From positions 1 through 18,034 of the forward strand of contig JAOUGY010000042.1 in the NCBI GenBank assembly GCA_029865445.1: DNA of 18,034 nt, read 5' to 3'. Within the stretch, counting starts at the first letter, position 1; every line of letters begins with the position of its first letter. The notes beneath the pieces are model-generated. The model was given only the letters and a program-made list of their open reading frames with translations. It made no database searches and was not told where the DNA came from. Positions 1 through 7,119 of the stretch are shown piece by piece. The translations under genes and the position numbers were made by a program. The stretch comes from Acidimicrobiia bacterium (GTDB taxonomy: Bacteria > Actinomycetota > Acidimicrobiia > Spongiisociales > ZC4RG35).

Positions 1-185
1 CACCCGTACTGATCGGCGTGGCCGCGAGGTTCGTTGATGATGAGCTGCCGGACATCGTCGTGGTGGTCCCTGACGTGGGACCGTTTGGCGAGAACCGTGT
101 CGCCCGACAGCGGCGGTGCGCCGTCGACAACGATCCGGAACGGCTCGCCGGCCGTGTGATAGTCGACGACCGAGATCGGACTCAC
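1..185 (-). CDS. Proline racemase / hydroxyproline epimerase-dehydratase family protein (N-terminal part, cut by window edge)
   Basis: Only the first 61 codons lie in the window; the gene continues past position 1. The visible part contains DYHTAGEPFRIVV (about residues 8-20), an AKRSHVRDH stretch, and INEPRGHADQYG at the end. This matches the N-terminus of the PF05544 family: proline racemase, 4-hydroxyproline 2-epimerase and trans-3-hydroxy-L-proline dehydratase. The catalytic residues (Cys or Thr near position 90, Cys near 250) are outside the window, so racemase, epimerase and dehydratase cannot be told apart. The GTG start at 185-183 overlaps the stop of the upstream hydratase gene in GTGA, so translation is probably coupled. 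It is the last visible gene of the eight-gene minus-strand operon. Family assignment is strong; the exact reaction is unknown. Confidence 0.82.
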   Translation of the reverse strand, partial: MSPISVVDYHTAGEPFRIVVDGAPPLSGDTVLAKRSHVRDHHDDVRQLIINEPRGHADQYG

Positions 186-625
186 AGGTACAGCCGCGTG
201 ACGGTCTCGGCGACGGCTGCCGGTTTGTCCTCGCCATCAATCTCGATCGTGACCGTGCGCCGGACCTGTACTCCGCCTGTGACGGCTTCGGCCCCGGCGA
301 GTATCACGCGCGCCCTGATCCTCGAGCCGACACGCACCGGAGCCGGAAACCGCAGCCGGTCGAGGCCGTAGTTGATCGACATACGAGCGTCGACCGGGAG
401 GGAAATCTGGCTCGTGAGAGGGACGATGAGGGACATGGTGAGGTATCCCTGGGCGATCGTGGCGCCGAACGGTCCCGCGGCCGCCCGTTCAGGGTCGATG
501 TGGATCCACTGGGGGTCATCGGTCGCCCTCGTGAACAGGTTGATCCGGTCCTGGGTGATGGTCATCCAGTCCGAGACGCCGAGTTCGGACCCGATCATGG
601 CCTCGAGTTGTTCCAACGTGCCCAT
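182..625 (-). CDS. MaoC-family (R)-specific enoyl-CoA hydratase, HtdZ (Rv0130)-like
   Basis: A 147-residue single hot-dog-fold hydratase of the usual length for the stand-alone MaoC type. It would add water to trans-2-enoyl-CoA to give (R)-3-hydroxyacyl-CoA, or the reverse. The hydratase-2 motif is present as ATDDPQWIHIDPERA (residues 34-48). Asp37 and His42 have the same spacing as the catalytic Asp/His pair of M. tuberculosis Rv0130. The following PFGATIAQGYLTMSLI segment and SINYGLDRLRFPAPV (83-97) are also typical of that subgroup. The ATG at 625-623 is the only good start; a GGAGGA lies 16 nt upstream, which is far, so initiation may be weak or coupled. The gene sits 49 nt after the lipoprotein gene and overlaps the next gene by GTGA. 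Cytoplasmic enzyme; the chain length of its substrate cannot be read from the sequence. Confidence 0.9.
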   Translation of the reverse strand: MGTLEQLEAMIGSELGVSDWMTITQDRINLFTRATDDPQWIHIDPERAAAGPFGATIAQGYLTMSLIVPLTSQISLPVDARMSINYGLDRLRFPAPVRVGSRIRARVILAGAEAVTGGVQVRRTVTIEIDGEDKPAAVAETVTRLYL

Positions 626-674
626 GTCCGCATCGTAGGCGTCCTCCGGGGCCGACCGGCCCGGTGACCCTTCA

Positions 675-1868
675 TCAAGCGGGAGCCGGATCGATGATCG
701 AGCCGACCTCGGGTACGGGAGGCGGCGGAGGCGACGGAATCCGGACCGCCGCCGCCGTCACGTCGTCGATCAGTGGCACGGCTCCGTACTCCGATCCGGG
801 ACAGAACCCTGCGCTGAACACCCACGCTCGACCCGGCTCCGCGCATCCTGCCGGATACGACATCACGAGCAGGCGTTCCCCGTCAACCCAACCAACCGGC
901 ACGGAGGTCATCGAGACGAGCGGTTCGGGGAGGTCGATGCCAACGACCCGTGCGTGGCCGCCTTCCACACATCCGAGTCCGGGAGCGCCCGATTCCCGGT
1001 AGGCGATGAGCAGCGGATCGTGAGCCGAAGGGAGAACCATGTCGAGGTGGTTCTCGCTGTCGACTATCGACGGTCCTTCGAGCGTGCCCGACTCGGAGAT
1101 CTCGACCCGGTGAATGTGCGAGTGTGCGTCATCGTGTCGCGCCACGAAGACTGGCTCCCCCGAGCCCGTCCAGGCCGCACTCGCCAGAACGGCGCCTTCA
1201 TCGGCGGCGAACAACGTCTCGTCTGCCCCTGCGTTCGTGGCAAACCAGAGCCCGTATCTGCCGTCGGGGTGGCTTCCAATCGCCAGAAGATGGGTACCGG
1301 CAGGGTGATAGGCCACTTCGTCGGTGACGTCCAGGAAGGTGATGTCCTCGATGGACCCGTCGTCGAGCGTGCGTTTCGTCACGGAACCGGGAGTCACGAG
1401 CACCACCTTCTGGCCCGTCGGTTGAGTCCATTCGTATGACGCGGCGGCGTCGAGCGGAATCTCACCCGACGGCGTGATGACCCGATTCCCGGATAGGAAC
1501 GACGTCGCAACGGGCGACCACGAAAGCTCCAGGGGAGCGTCGTCCAGCAGGCAACGCACGGAACCCGCATCCGCCGACACCCCATAGAGCCGTCCGGCTA
1601 CCGCGACCGTGAACTCACCTTCGGGGAGCGGCCTGCCCAGGTCGCAGGTTCCGTTCGGAAGGGTGGTCACGAGGGCGGTGATGGTGTCGGCGGAGGTGGT
1701 CGTCGCCGGCGCGGTCGTGGTGGTGGAACTCGGCTGCGATGTCGATGTCGTCGGCGTCGCCGGAATCGTGGAGGGTGTTGTCGTCGATGGGGCGGCCTCG
1801 CTGCATGCAGCGATCGCACACGAGGCCACGAGGGTGCCGATTCCCAGGCCGACCCGTAGGTGTCTCAC
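675..1868 (-). CDS. Secreted lipoprotein with Thr/Ser/Pro-rich linker and possible beta-propeller-like domain
   Basis: A 397-residue protein starting at GTG 1868-1866, which overlaps the serA-fusion stop in GTGA. The N-terminus is a lipoprotein signal: Arg residues 2 and 5, a hydrophobic stretch, and a lipobox I-A-A-C with Cys22. Residues 23-60 are almost only Thr, Ser, Pro and Ala, a flexible cell-wall linker. The remaining 330 residues have repeated short beta-type segments (for example GTHLLAIGSHPDGRYGLWF and SAAWTGSGEPVFVARHDD) that resemble a TolB/WD40-like propeller, but I do not recognise a named family. Several Cys in the exported part may form disulfides. An open frame extends about 180 codons further upstream, but that part is out-of-frame serA sequence; the GTG with adjacent lipoprotein signal is the real start. 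Its role in an operon of cytoplasmic acyl-CoA enzymes is unclear; sensing or binding of a substrate outside the cell is only a guess. Confidence 0.8.
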   Translation of the reverse strand: MRHLRVGLGIGTLVASCAIAACSEAAPSTTTPSTIPATPTTSTSQPSSTTTTAPATTTSADTITALVTTLPNGTCDLGRPLPEGEFTVAVAGRLYGVSADAGSVRCLLDDAPLELSWSPVATSFLSGNRVITPSGEIPLDAAASYEWTQPTGQKVVLVTPGSVTKRTLDDGSIEDITFLDVTDEVAYHPAGTHLLAIGSHPDGRYGLWFATNAGADETLFAADEGAVLASAAWTGSGEPVFVARHDDAHSHIHRVEISESGTLEGPSIVDSENHLDMVLPSAHDPLLIAYRESGAPGLGCVEGGHARVVGIDLPEPLVSMTSVPVGWVDGERLLVMSYPAGCAEPGRAWVFSAGFCPGSEYGAVPLIDDVTAAAVRIPSPPPPPVPEVGSIIDPAPA

Positions 1869-3604
1869 TCGTCGAGAAGATACACGGGCTCTCGGTAGTA
1901 CCTGATCTTCCCTTTGCGTTCCTTCTCGGACAGGTAGTCGTGGAGCCATCGGTTCTTCTCGGCGAGACTCCGGTCGTCGGCCAGCATCTCGATCGGGATG
2001 TCGAGCCGCAGCACTCGACCGGGTATGAGGAACCTGGTCACGCCGGCCGGTAGCAATCGGCCGCTGCCGGCGGCATGGAGGACTTGCTCCACCGTGAACT
2101 GGGGGTACTCCACGAGAGCCACCATGTCCGGGTACCAGCCGGCGAGCGTGCGTACGTTCCGCTCCAGATTGCGCGAGACCGTGGCGGCAGCGATGTAGGC
2201 GTGGGCGATCGCCGCCAAAGCCTCGAACCGGTTCACGCCGTGATCTGCGTTGAGGACGAATGCGCGACCATCGACGGTGGTCACAGAACACAGTCCGCCG
2301 TACTCGAGTACTCGCATGGCCGCGTCGTCCTCCACGAGTTCCATGGTCGTGCCTGGCACCGAGTCGAGCACCTCGACGAGCCGGTCTGGCTCGATCGCCC
2401 TCACCACGTGATGCCACGTCTCGAGGGCGAGCCCTTCGTCGATGGCAACATCCTGGACGATCGTGTGCCGGTAGCCCATCTGTCGGAGGGCGTCGGACCT
2501 GGTCGCCCCGTCGAGTACGACGTACCGCTCATCGACGCGAGCGACGAGCGGGGGATTGCGGAGAAAGCCCTCGGAATGGATGCTCTCTGCAAGCCTGGCC
2601 GACCGCTTGTGGTCCACCGCCTCGTGCGGAACCACCTGTTCCACCTCCACGAACCGAAGGGGCAGCACCTCGGCGGGTTCGGGTTCGACCAGGAATGACA
2701 GGATCTTGGAACACACATCGAGCGCGGCGGTCGTCTGGGCATCTTCGGTCGAGGCGCCGATGTGGGGGGTGGCGATGACCTTGGAGTGTCCGGCGAGCGG
2801 GTTGTCCACCGCCGGTTCGACGGCGAAGACGTCGAGGCCTGCCCCTGCCAGCCCGCCCGCATCGAGAGCCCGCAGCAAGGCAACTTCGTCGACGACGCTG
2901 CCTCGAGATGTGTTGATGAGGCATGCCGTCGGTTGCATCGCAGCCAGTTCCGCCTCACCGATCAACCCCTCGGTCTCGGAGCGTGCCGGTACGTGCAAGG
3001 TGACGTAATCGGAAGCCGCCAGCAGGTCGTAAAGGTCCAGAGGTTCGACGTCGTGTTCCATGTACAGCTCGGGCGTGGGTCGGTGTTGGTTGGTCAGCAC
3101 GCGCATCCCGAACGCCTTCGCCCGGGAAGCGACCGCCTGACCGATTCGCCCGAACCCGACGATGCCGAGGGTCTTGCCCGAAAGCCCGGACCCCATGAGC
3201 TTGGACTTCTCCCACCGGCCGTCCTTCATCGCCGCATCCGCCGCCGAGATGTTCCGGGCGAGGGCGAGGAGCAGGCCGAGCGTCAGTTCGGCGACGGCGA
3301 GGGTGTTGGCGTCTGGACTGTTGACCACCTCGATGCCGGCGGCGATTGCCGCTTCCACGTCGATGGCGTCGAGCCCGGCCCCGGCCCGCGCCACCACCTT
3401 CAGGCGGCCCCCGTGGGCGACCACCGGGGCGGTCACCTTCGTAGCCGAGCGTACGATCACCGCCTCGTAGGCGTCGATTATCTCGATCAACGAAGCTTCA
3501 TCCAGTCCGGGGCGAACATCGACTTCGCAATGCTCGGAGAGGAGGTCGATTCCCACCTGTGCGATCGGATCGCAGATGAGCACGCGGGGACGGTGTTCTG
3601 TCAT
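1865..3604 (-). CDS. serA: D-3-phosphoglycerate dehydrogenase-like protein fused to a SerK/SbnI-like (ParB/Srx-fold) serine kinase domain
   Basis: 579 residues in two parts. Residues 1-313 form a D-2-hydroxyacid dehydrogenase closest to SerA: AGAGLDAIDVEAA (74-86), LLLALARNISAADAAMKDG (111-129), nucleotide loop VGFGRIG with G150, G152 and G155, and catalytic Arg234, Glu263 and His281. The usual acidic residue after the second strand is replaced (TNQHR, 171-175), which suggests NADP rather than NAD. The C-terminal ACT or ASB domains of SerA are absent. Instead residues 314-579 resemble free serine kinases SerK (Thermococcus) and SbnI (Staphylococcus): PHEAVDHKR with Glu328, LAESIHSEGFLRNPPLV, VLDGATRSDALRQMG (363-377), and Trp397. 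The Glu-to-Trp spacing is close to that of the catalytic Glu and substrate Trp in SerK. The dehydrogenase makes 3-phosphohydroxypyruvate; a SerK domain would make O-phosphoserine from serine. The start ATG overlaps the FabG stop (ATGA). Both domain calls are from motifs; kinase activity is inference. Confidence 0.85.
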   Translation of the reverse strand: MTEHRPRVLICDPIAQVGIDLLSEHCEVDVRPGLDEASLIEIIDAYEAVIVRSATKVTAPVVAHGGRLKVVARAGAGLDAIDVEAAIAAGIEVVNSPDANTLAVAELTLGLLLALARNISAADAAMKDGRWEKSKLMGSGLSGKTLGIVGFGRIGQAVASRAKAFGMRVLTNQHRPTPELYMEHDVEPLDLYDLLAASDYVTLHVPARSETEGLIGEAELAAMQPTACLINTSRGSVVDEVALLRALDAGGLAGAGLDVFAVEPAVDNPLAGHSKVIATPHIGASTEDAQTTAALDVCSKILSFLVEPEPAEVLPLRFVEVEQVVPHEAVDHKRSARLAESIHSEGFLRNPPLVARVDERYVVLDGATRSDALRQMGYRHTIVQDVAIDEGLALETWHHVVRAIEPDRLVEVLDSVPGTTMELVEDDAAMRVLEYGGLCSVTTVDGRAFVLNADHGVNRFEALAAIAHAYIAAATVSRNLERNVRTLAGWYPDMVALVEYPQFTVEQVLHAAGSGRLLPAGVTRFLIPGRVLRLDIPIEMLADDRSLAEKNRWLHDYLSEKERKGKIRYYREPVYLLDE

Positions 3605-4308
3605 GTGAAGCTCCTTCCGCCCCCGATGACGATGACTTGGCCTGTGATGTACGACGAACGTTGTGATGCGAGGAATGCCACCAGTTCCCCCACCTCGGCC
3701 GGGTCTCCCATACGACCGAGCGGGATCGCAGAGATCATGCGGGTGAGAATCTCCTCAGGGATGCCGAGTGCCATCTCGGTCCCGATGAGCCCCGGTGCTA
3801 CCGCGTTCACCCGTACCGCCGGTGCCAGTTCGAGAGCGAAGGCTCTCGTCATCCCCACGATCCCGCCCTTTGACATCGAGTAGTTGAACTGGCCGAAGTT
3901 GCCGAGGTAGGCCCTCGATGCGATGTTGACGATGGAGGCGCTCGGGGCCAGGGCAGGAATCAAGGCTTGGGTGAGCCGGTAGGCCGCTCCCAGATTGACG
4001 CCGAGCACCGCCTCGAAATCGGCTTCGCTCATGTTCACCAGCCTTGCGTCACGGGTGATGCCCGCGTTGTTCACGATCACGGCGACATCGGTCCCGGCGT
4101 GCTCCACGACCGAGGAGATCCCGGCATCCTGGGTCAGGTCAGCCTGTACCGCGACGACGTCGACCCCTGCGTCTTCGAGTTCAAGCGCGGTGTCGGCGAG
4201 CGCCGGTGCCATGTCGACCAGTACGAGCCGGTGGCCATCGGCTCCGAGACGGGCGGCGATCTGGGCGCCGATCCCACGAGCCGATCCGGTGACGACGGCG
4301 GTCGTCAT
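3601..4308 (-). CDS. FabG-type 3-oxoacyl-CoA/ACP reductase (classical SDR)
   Basis: 235 residues, a normal classical short-chain dehydrogenase. Visible motifs are TGSARGIG (7-14) for the cofactor, VNNAGITRD (79-87), structural Asn105, and the catalytic triad Ser131, Tyr143 and Lys147 in the NYSMSKGG context. Asp32 at the end of strand 2 suggests NAD(H). VNNAGITRD and the surrounding residues resemble the catalytic half of mycobacterial FabG4. It would reduce 3-oxoacyl-CoA to the (R)-3-hydroxy form, or run in reverse. The start ATG 4308-4306 overlaps the stop of the preceding degenerate Rossmann gene (ATGA); a longer in-frame start at 4392 would run deep into that gene and is rejected. The downstream serA fusion overlaps by ATGA too, so the three genes are likely translated as a coupled unit. 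Confidence 0.9.
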   Translation of the reverse strand: MTTAVVTGSARGIGAQIAARLGADGHRLVLVDMAPALADTALELEDAGVDVVAVQADLTQDAGISSVVEHAGTDVAVIVNNAGITRDARLVNMSEADFEAVLGVNLGAAYRLTQALIPALAPSASIVNIASRAYLGNFGQFNYSMSKGGIVGMTRAFALELAPAVRVNAVAPGLIGTEMALGIPEEILTRMISAIPLGRMGDPAEVGELVAFLASQRSSYITGQVIVIGGGRSFT

Positions 4309-4781
4309 GCCAGGGCCTTTCCGATGTGACCCCGCCCCAGGTGGATGAGCTCTCCGGTGGGGGTTGCCCCGTGGAGGAGGACATCGCACCACCTGGCGAC
4401 ATCACCGACCGGGGTGTCATCTTCGATGGCGACGACATTGACGCTGGCACCTTGTTTCGCCACCTCCAGGGCGAGGGTTCGCCCAGCCGACAGAAGGCCG
4501 GTGGCGACCATTGCCGCCGGCGCTCCCCGCCGGCCGAGGAGATCGTCGTTGTGGACGACGTACACGATCGATTCGCCCTTCCCGGCTGTCTCCTTGGAGC
4601 ACTCGTATGCGTCGCGCAGCGTCCCGGCCACGGTCGGCCAGTCGGGAAGCCGGGCCGTTGCGACGAATACGAGGCCCGGACCGTCCGGGAAGTCATCGTT
4701 CCACTCTTGCGGCACTCGCCTGGTCATGGTCGCGGGACGGTAGCGGAGCCACCACCCGGAGGGCCAGCCGAAGTCCGGCAT
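4305..4781 (-). CDS. Degenerate SDR/Rossmann protein, resembles the non-catalytic N-terminal domain of FabG4 (HMwFabG)
   Basis: 158 residues without a glycine-rich cofactor loop and without the Ser-Tyr-Lys triad. The order of elements still follows an SDR: GLVFVATARL (strand), SIVYVVHND (the strand that normally carries the catalytic Ser), a helix AAMVATGLLSAGRTLALEVAKQGASVNVVAIE where Tyr and Lys are missing, and a C-terminal TGELIHLGRG like the TGQVI-IGGG end of SDRs. The N-terminal flavodoxin-like domain of M. tuberculosis FabG4 has the same layout directly before its FabG domain. Here the two halves are separate genes overlapping by ATGA. The ATG at 4781 lies 21 nt after the CoA-transferase stop, with a GAGGG too close to be ideal; an alternative is ATG 4727, which would drop the Trp-rich first 18 residues. 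A structural partner of the FabG protein is the best guess. Confidence 0.75.
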   Translation of the reverse strand: MPDFGWPSGWWLRYRPATMTRRVPQEWNDDFPDGPGLVFVATARLPDWPTVAGTLRDAYECSKETAGKGESIVYVVHNDDLLGRRGAPAAMVATGLLSAGRTLALEVAKQGASVNVVAIEDDTPVGDVARWCDVLLHGATPTGELIHLGRGHIGKALA

Positions 4782-4802
4782 GCCCTCACGTCGAGCCGTC
4801 GC

Positions 4803-5906
4803 TCACCCGAGGATCTCGCCTGTGTGCGCTCCCAACGCCGGCGCCGGGTCCGGGTGTCCGATCTGGACGCCGTCGATGGAGATCGCCGAACCCGTGACGG
4901 GTATGACTCCGCCGTCGTGGCGCATGTGCGGGGCGGCGTCGAACGCTTCGAGGAGAGACCGCACCTTCCCGGCCGGAAGCCCGGCCCCGGTCAGTACGTC
5001 GACCCAGTGCTCGGTCGTCCCGCCGCCGAACACCCGGTCGAGATCGGCCGCGAGCTCGTCGACTTCCGCCATCCTCGAGTCGTTGTCGGGGAATCGTTCG
5101 GCCAGATCGGGGCGGCCCAGCGTCTCACACAGGATGAGCCAGTGCCGTTCGGAGACGATTGCCAGAGCGATATGCCCATCCGAGGTGGCGAACACCTGGT
5201 TGGGCGCCAGATACGGTGAGGCGGTCCCTCGCTTGGTTGGTTGGGTGCCGGTGGCGAAGGCGAGAGCGTTCCAGCCGCCTTGTACGGTCATGATTCCGTC
5301 CCGGAGCGATGTGTCGATCCGGCGGCCGATTCCGGTCGAGGCCCGCTCGACCAGAGCGGCGCAGATGGCGAGCGCGGCATGGATGGCGGCCGTGTAGTCA
5401 CCGATGGTGGTGGCGGTCTTGGCCATGGGTCCGTCGCGTTCACCGGAGATCGCGACCATCCCCGCTTCGGCCTGGAAGACGACGTCGATACCGGACCGGT
5501 GGGCTTCCGGGCCGGACGGTGCGAAAGCTGACACGACGGCATAGATCACACCCGGATTCGCTGCCCGGATCTCGGCCTCACCGAGCCCGGCCCGTTCCAT
5601 GGCGCCGGCCCGGAGGTTGTGCAATACCACGTCGGCTTCCGATGCGAGCTTGAACGCGTTGGTCTTCCCATCGTCGGTCCGCAGGTCCAGAACCACGGAT
5701 CGTTTCCCTCGATTGGCCGCGACGAAGAACGCAGATTGCCCATCCACGTAGGGTCCGAACCCCCGCCCCAGGTCGCCCCCCGGGGGCTCGACCTTGATGA
5801 CGTCGGCGCCCAGGTCCGCCAGGAGCATCCCTGCGTGCGGCCCGGCGATGAGGTTCGTGAACTCGACGACTCGAATGCCCGCCAGCGGGCCCTGATAGTC
5901 CGTCAC
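4803..5906 (-). CDS. Class III (CaiB/BaiF family) acyl-CoA transferase
   Basis: 367 residues, typical of the family (about 370-420). It moves CoA between carboxylic acids through enzyme-bound anhydrides. The N-terminus has the hallmark GPLAGIRVVEFTNLIAGPHAG (6-26) and LLADLGADVIKVEPPGGDL. Asp170 in TTIGDYTAA is at the place of the catalytic Asp of formyl-CoA transferase. The C-terminal part contains SPYLAPNQVFATSDGHIALA (230-249) and GLPAGKV, also typical. The GTG start 5906-5904 overlaps the thiolase stop in GTGA; a longer open frame continues upstream but is only the shadow of the thiolase gene. As an activating or CoA-recycling enzyme it could feed the thiolase, FabG and MaoC steps encoded beside it. 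The donor and acceptor acids cannot be told from sequence. Confidence 0.92.
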   Translation of the reverse strand: MTDYQGPLAGIRVVEFTNLIAGPHAGMLLADLGADVIKVEPPGGDLGRGFGPYVDGQSAFFVAANRGKRSVVLDLRTDDGKTNAFKLASEADVVLHNLRAGAMERAGLGEAEIRAANPGVIYAVVSAFAPSGPEAHRSGIDVVFQAEAGMVAISGERDGPMAKTATTIGDYTAAIHAALAICAALVERASTGIGRRIDTSLRDGIMTVQGGWNALAFATGTQPTKRGTASPYLAPNQVFATSDGHIALAIVSERHWLILCETLGRPDLAERFPDNDSRMAEVDELAADLDRVFGGGTTEHWVDVLTGAGLPAGKVRSLLEAFDAAPHMRHDGGVIPVTGSAISIDGVQIGHPDPAPALGAHTGEILG

Positions 5907-7111
5907 GTGCGCTCTACCACCAGAGCGATGCCCTGCCCGACACCGATGCACATGGTGGCGAGACCGTAACGACCTCCACGGCGGCCGAGCTCGTGGACGA
6001 GGGTCGTCAAGATCCGCGCACCCGATGCCCCCAGCGGATGTCCGAGTGCAATCGCTCCTCCGTTGACGTTGACCACGTCGGGATCGAGGTCGAGCTGGCG
6101 GACGCAGGCCAGGGACTGTGCGGCGAACGCCTCGTTGAGCTCGACTAGGTCGAGATCCCCAACGCCGATCCCTGCTCGCCCGAGGGCCTTCTGCGTTGCC
6201 GGCACCGGACCGATGCCCATGATGTCGGGATGCACCCCGGCTGCAGCGCCGGCCACGATCCGCGCCATCGGTTCGAGTCCATGTCGATTCAGTCCATCCT
6301 CGGTGACGAGGAGCACTGCGGCGGCCCCGTCGTTCATCGGCGATGCGTTTCCGGCGGTCACCGTCCCGCCTTGTCGGAACACCGGCCGGAGGCTCGCAAG
6401 GGCCTCGAGCGAAGTGTCTTTGCGGGGCCCCTCGTCTGCGTCGACCAGCGCTATCGCCCGGCCCCGCGGGTCCTGTGGAGCTTCGATCGGAATGAGCTCT
6501 TCCACGAACCGTCCGGCTTCGGTGGCCTCGATCGCCAAACGGTGGGATCGCAGTGCAAAGGCGTCTTGGTCGTCCCGGCTCACGTCGAATCTGGTCGCGA
6601 CCTCCTCCGCCGTCTCTCCCATCGCCAGGCAGCCGTGGAGTTGGCGCATCCGCGGGTTCACGAACCGCCACCCCAGCGTCGAGTCGGCGATGTCGGGGAC
6701 ACCGGTCGCAAAAGCCTTGTCCGGTTTTGCGATGACGAGAGGTGCCCGGCTCATCGATTCGGAACCGCCGGCGACCATGACCTCGCCCCATCCGGAAGCC
6801 AGGGCCTGGCTTGCCGACACGACGGCCTGCAGTCCGGAGCCGCAGAGGCGGTTGACGGTGACGCCCGGCACCGAGTCCGGGAGTCCGGCGAGCAACCCCG
6901 CCATCCGCGCCACGTTCCGGTTGTCCTCACCCGCCTGGTTGGCGGCTCCCCACACGACGTCCTCGACCGCCTCCGGGTTCAGGCCGGGGTGACGGGTGAG
7001 CAGCCCCTGGATGGCGCGGGCGGCCAGGTCGTCGGGCCGGACGTGGGCGAGCACGCCCCCCACTCTCCCCATGGGCGTGCGGGCGGCGTCGACGAGAAAG
7101 ATGGAACGCAT
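5903..7111 (-). CDS. Acetyl-CoA C-acyltransferase (thiolase), PcaF/PaaJ-like
   Basis: 402 residues, the usual thiolase length. Active-site residues are Cys90 in VNRLCGSGLQAV, NEAF (326-329), His358 in GGAIALGHPLGASG and Cys388 in CIGVGQG. The stretch ANQAGEDNRNVARMAGLLAGLP (57-78, preceded by WG) is very like beta-ketoadipyl-CoA thiolases (PcaF), although this alone does not prove the substrate. It would cleave 3-oxoacyl-CoA to acetyl-CoA or join acyl-CoA units. It is the first gene of the minus-strand operon. The ATG at 7111-7109 has AAGGG immediately before it and a GAGG about 12 nt upstream, neither ideally placed. The upstream region is shared with a divergent lipoprotein gene and carries two small palindromes. 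No pca genes are nearby, so a general short-chain acyl-CoA role is as likely. Confidence 0.93.
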   Translation of the reverse strand: MRSIFLVDAARTPMGRVGGVLAHVRPDDLAARAIQGLLTRHPGLNPEAVEDVVWGAANQAGEDNRNVARMAGLLAGLPDSVPGVTVNRLCGSGLQAVVSASQALASGWGEVMVAGGSESMSRAPLVIAKPDKAFATGVPDIADSTLGWRFVNPRMRQLHGCLAMGETAEEVATRFDVSRDDQDAFALRSHRLAIEATEAGRFVEELIPIEAPQDPRGRAIALVDADEGPRKDTSLEALASLRPVFRQGGTVTAGNASPMNDGAAAVLLVTEDGLNRHGLEPMARIVAGAAAGVHPDIMGIGPVPATQKALGRAGIGVGDLDLVELNEAFAAQSLACVRQLDLDPDVVNVNGGAIALGHPLGASGARILTTLVHELGRRGGRYGLATMCIGVGQGIALVVERT

Positions 7112-7119
7112 CCCTTAAT

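Noticed and set aside
314..625. ParB-type chromosome partition function for ParB-like motifs in the window
   Set aside because: The only ParB-like domain is in the SerA fusion (1868-2665). It has the HisGlu motif of serine kinases and no helix-turn-helix pattern; nothing of this kind exists in the region given, which encodes the MaoC protein.
1869..2417. Upstream extension of the lipoprotein reading frame over serA DNA
   Set aside because: It is Arg-rich low-complexity translation out of frame with the clear SerA-SerK protein; the lipoprotein signal starts exactly at GTG 1868.
2762..3883. Long plus-strand open frame opposite serA
   Set aside because: Antisense shadow in high-GC DNA; no recognisable motifs, and the opposite strand encodes a conserved enzyme.
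5907..6791. Upstream extension of the CoA-transferase frame
   Set aside because: The extra 295 residues lie inside the thiolase gene in another frame and have no family features; the conserved N-terminus begins at GTG 5906.
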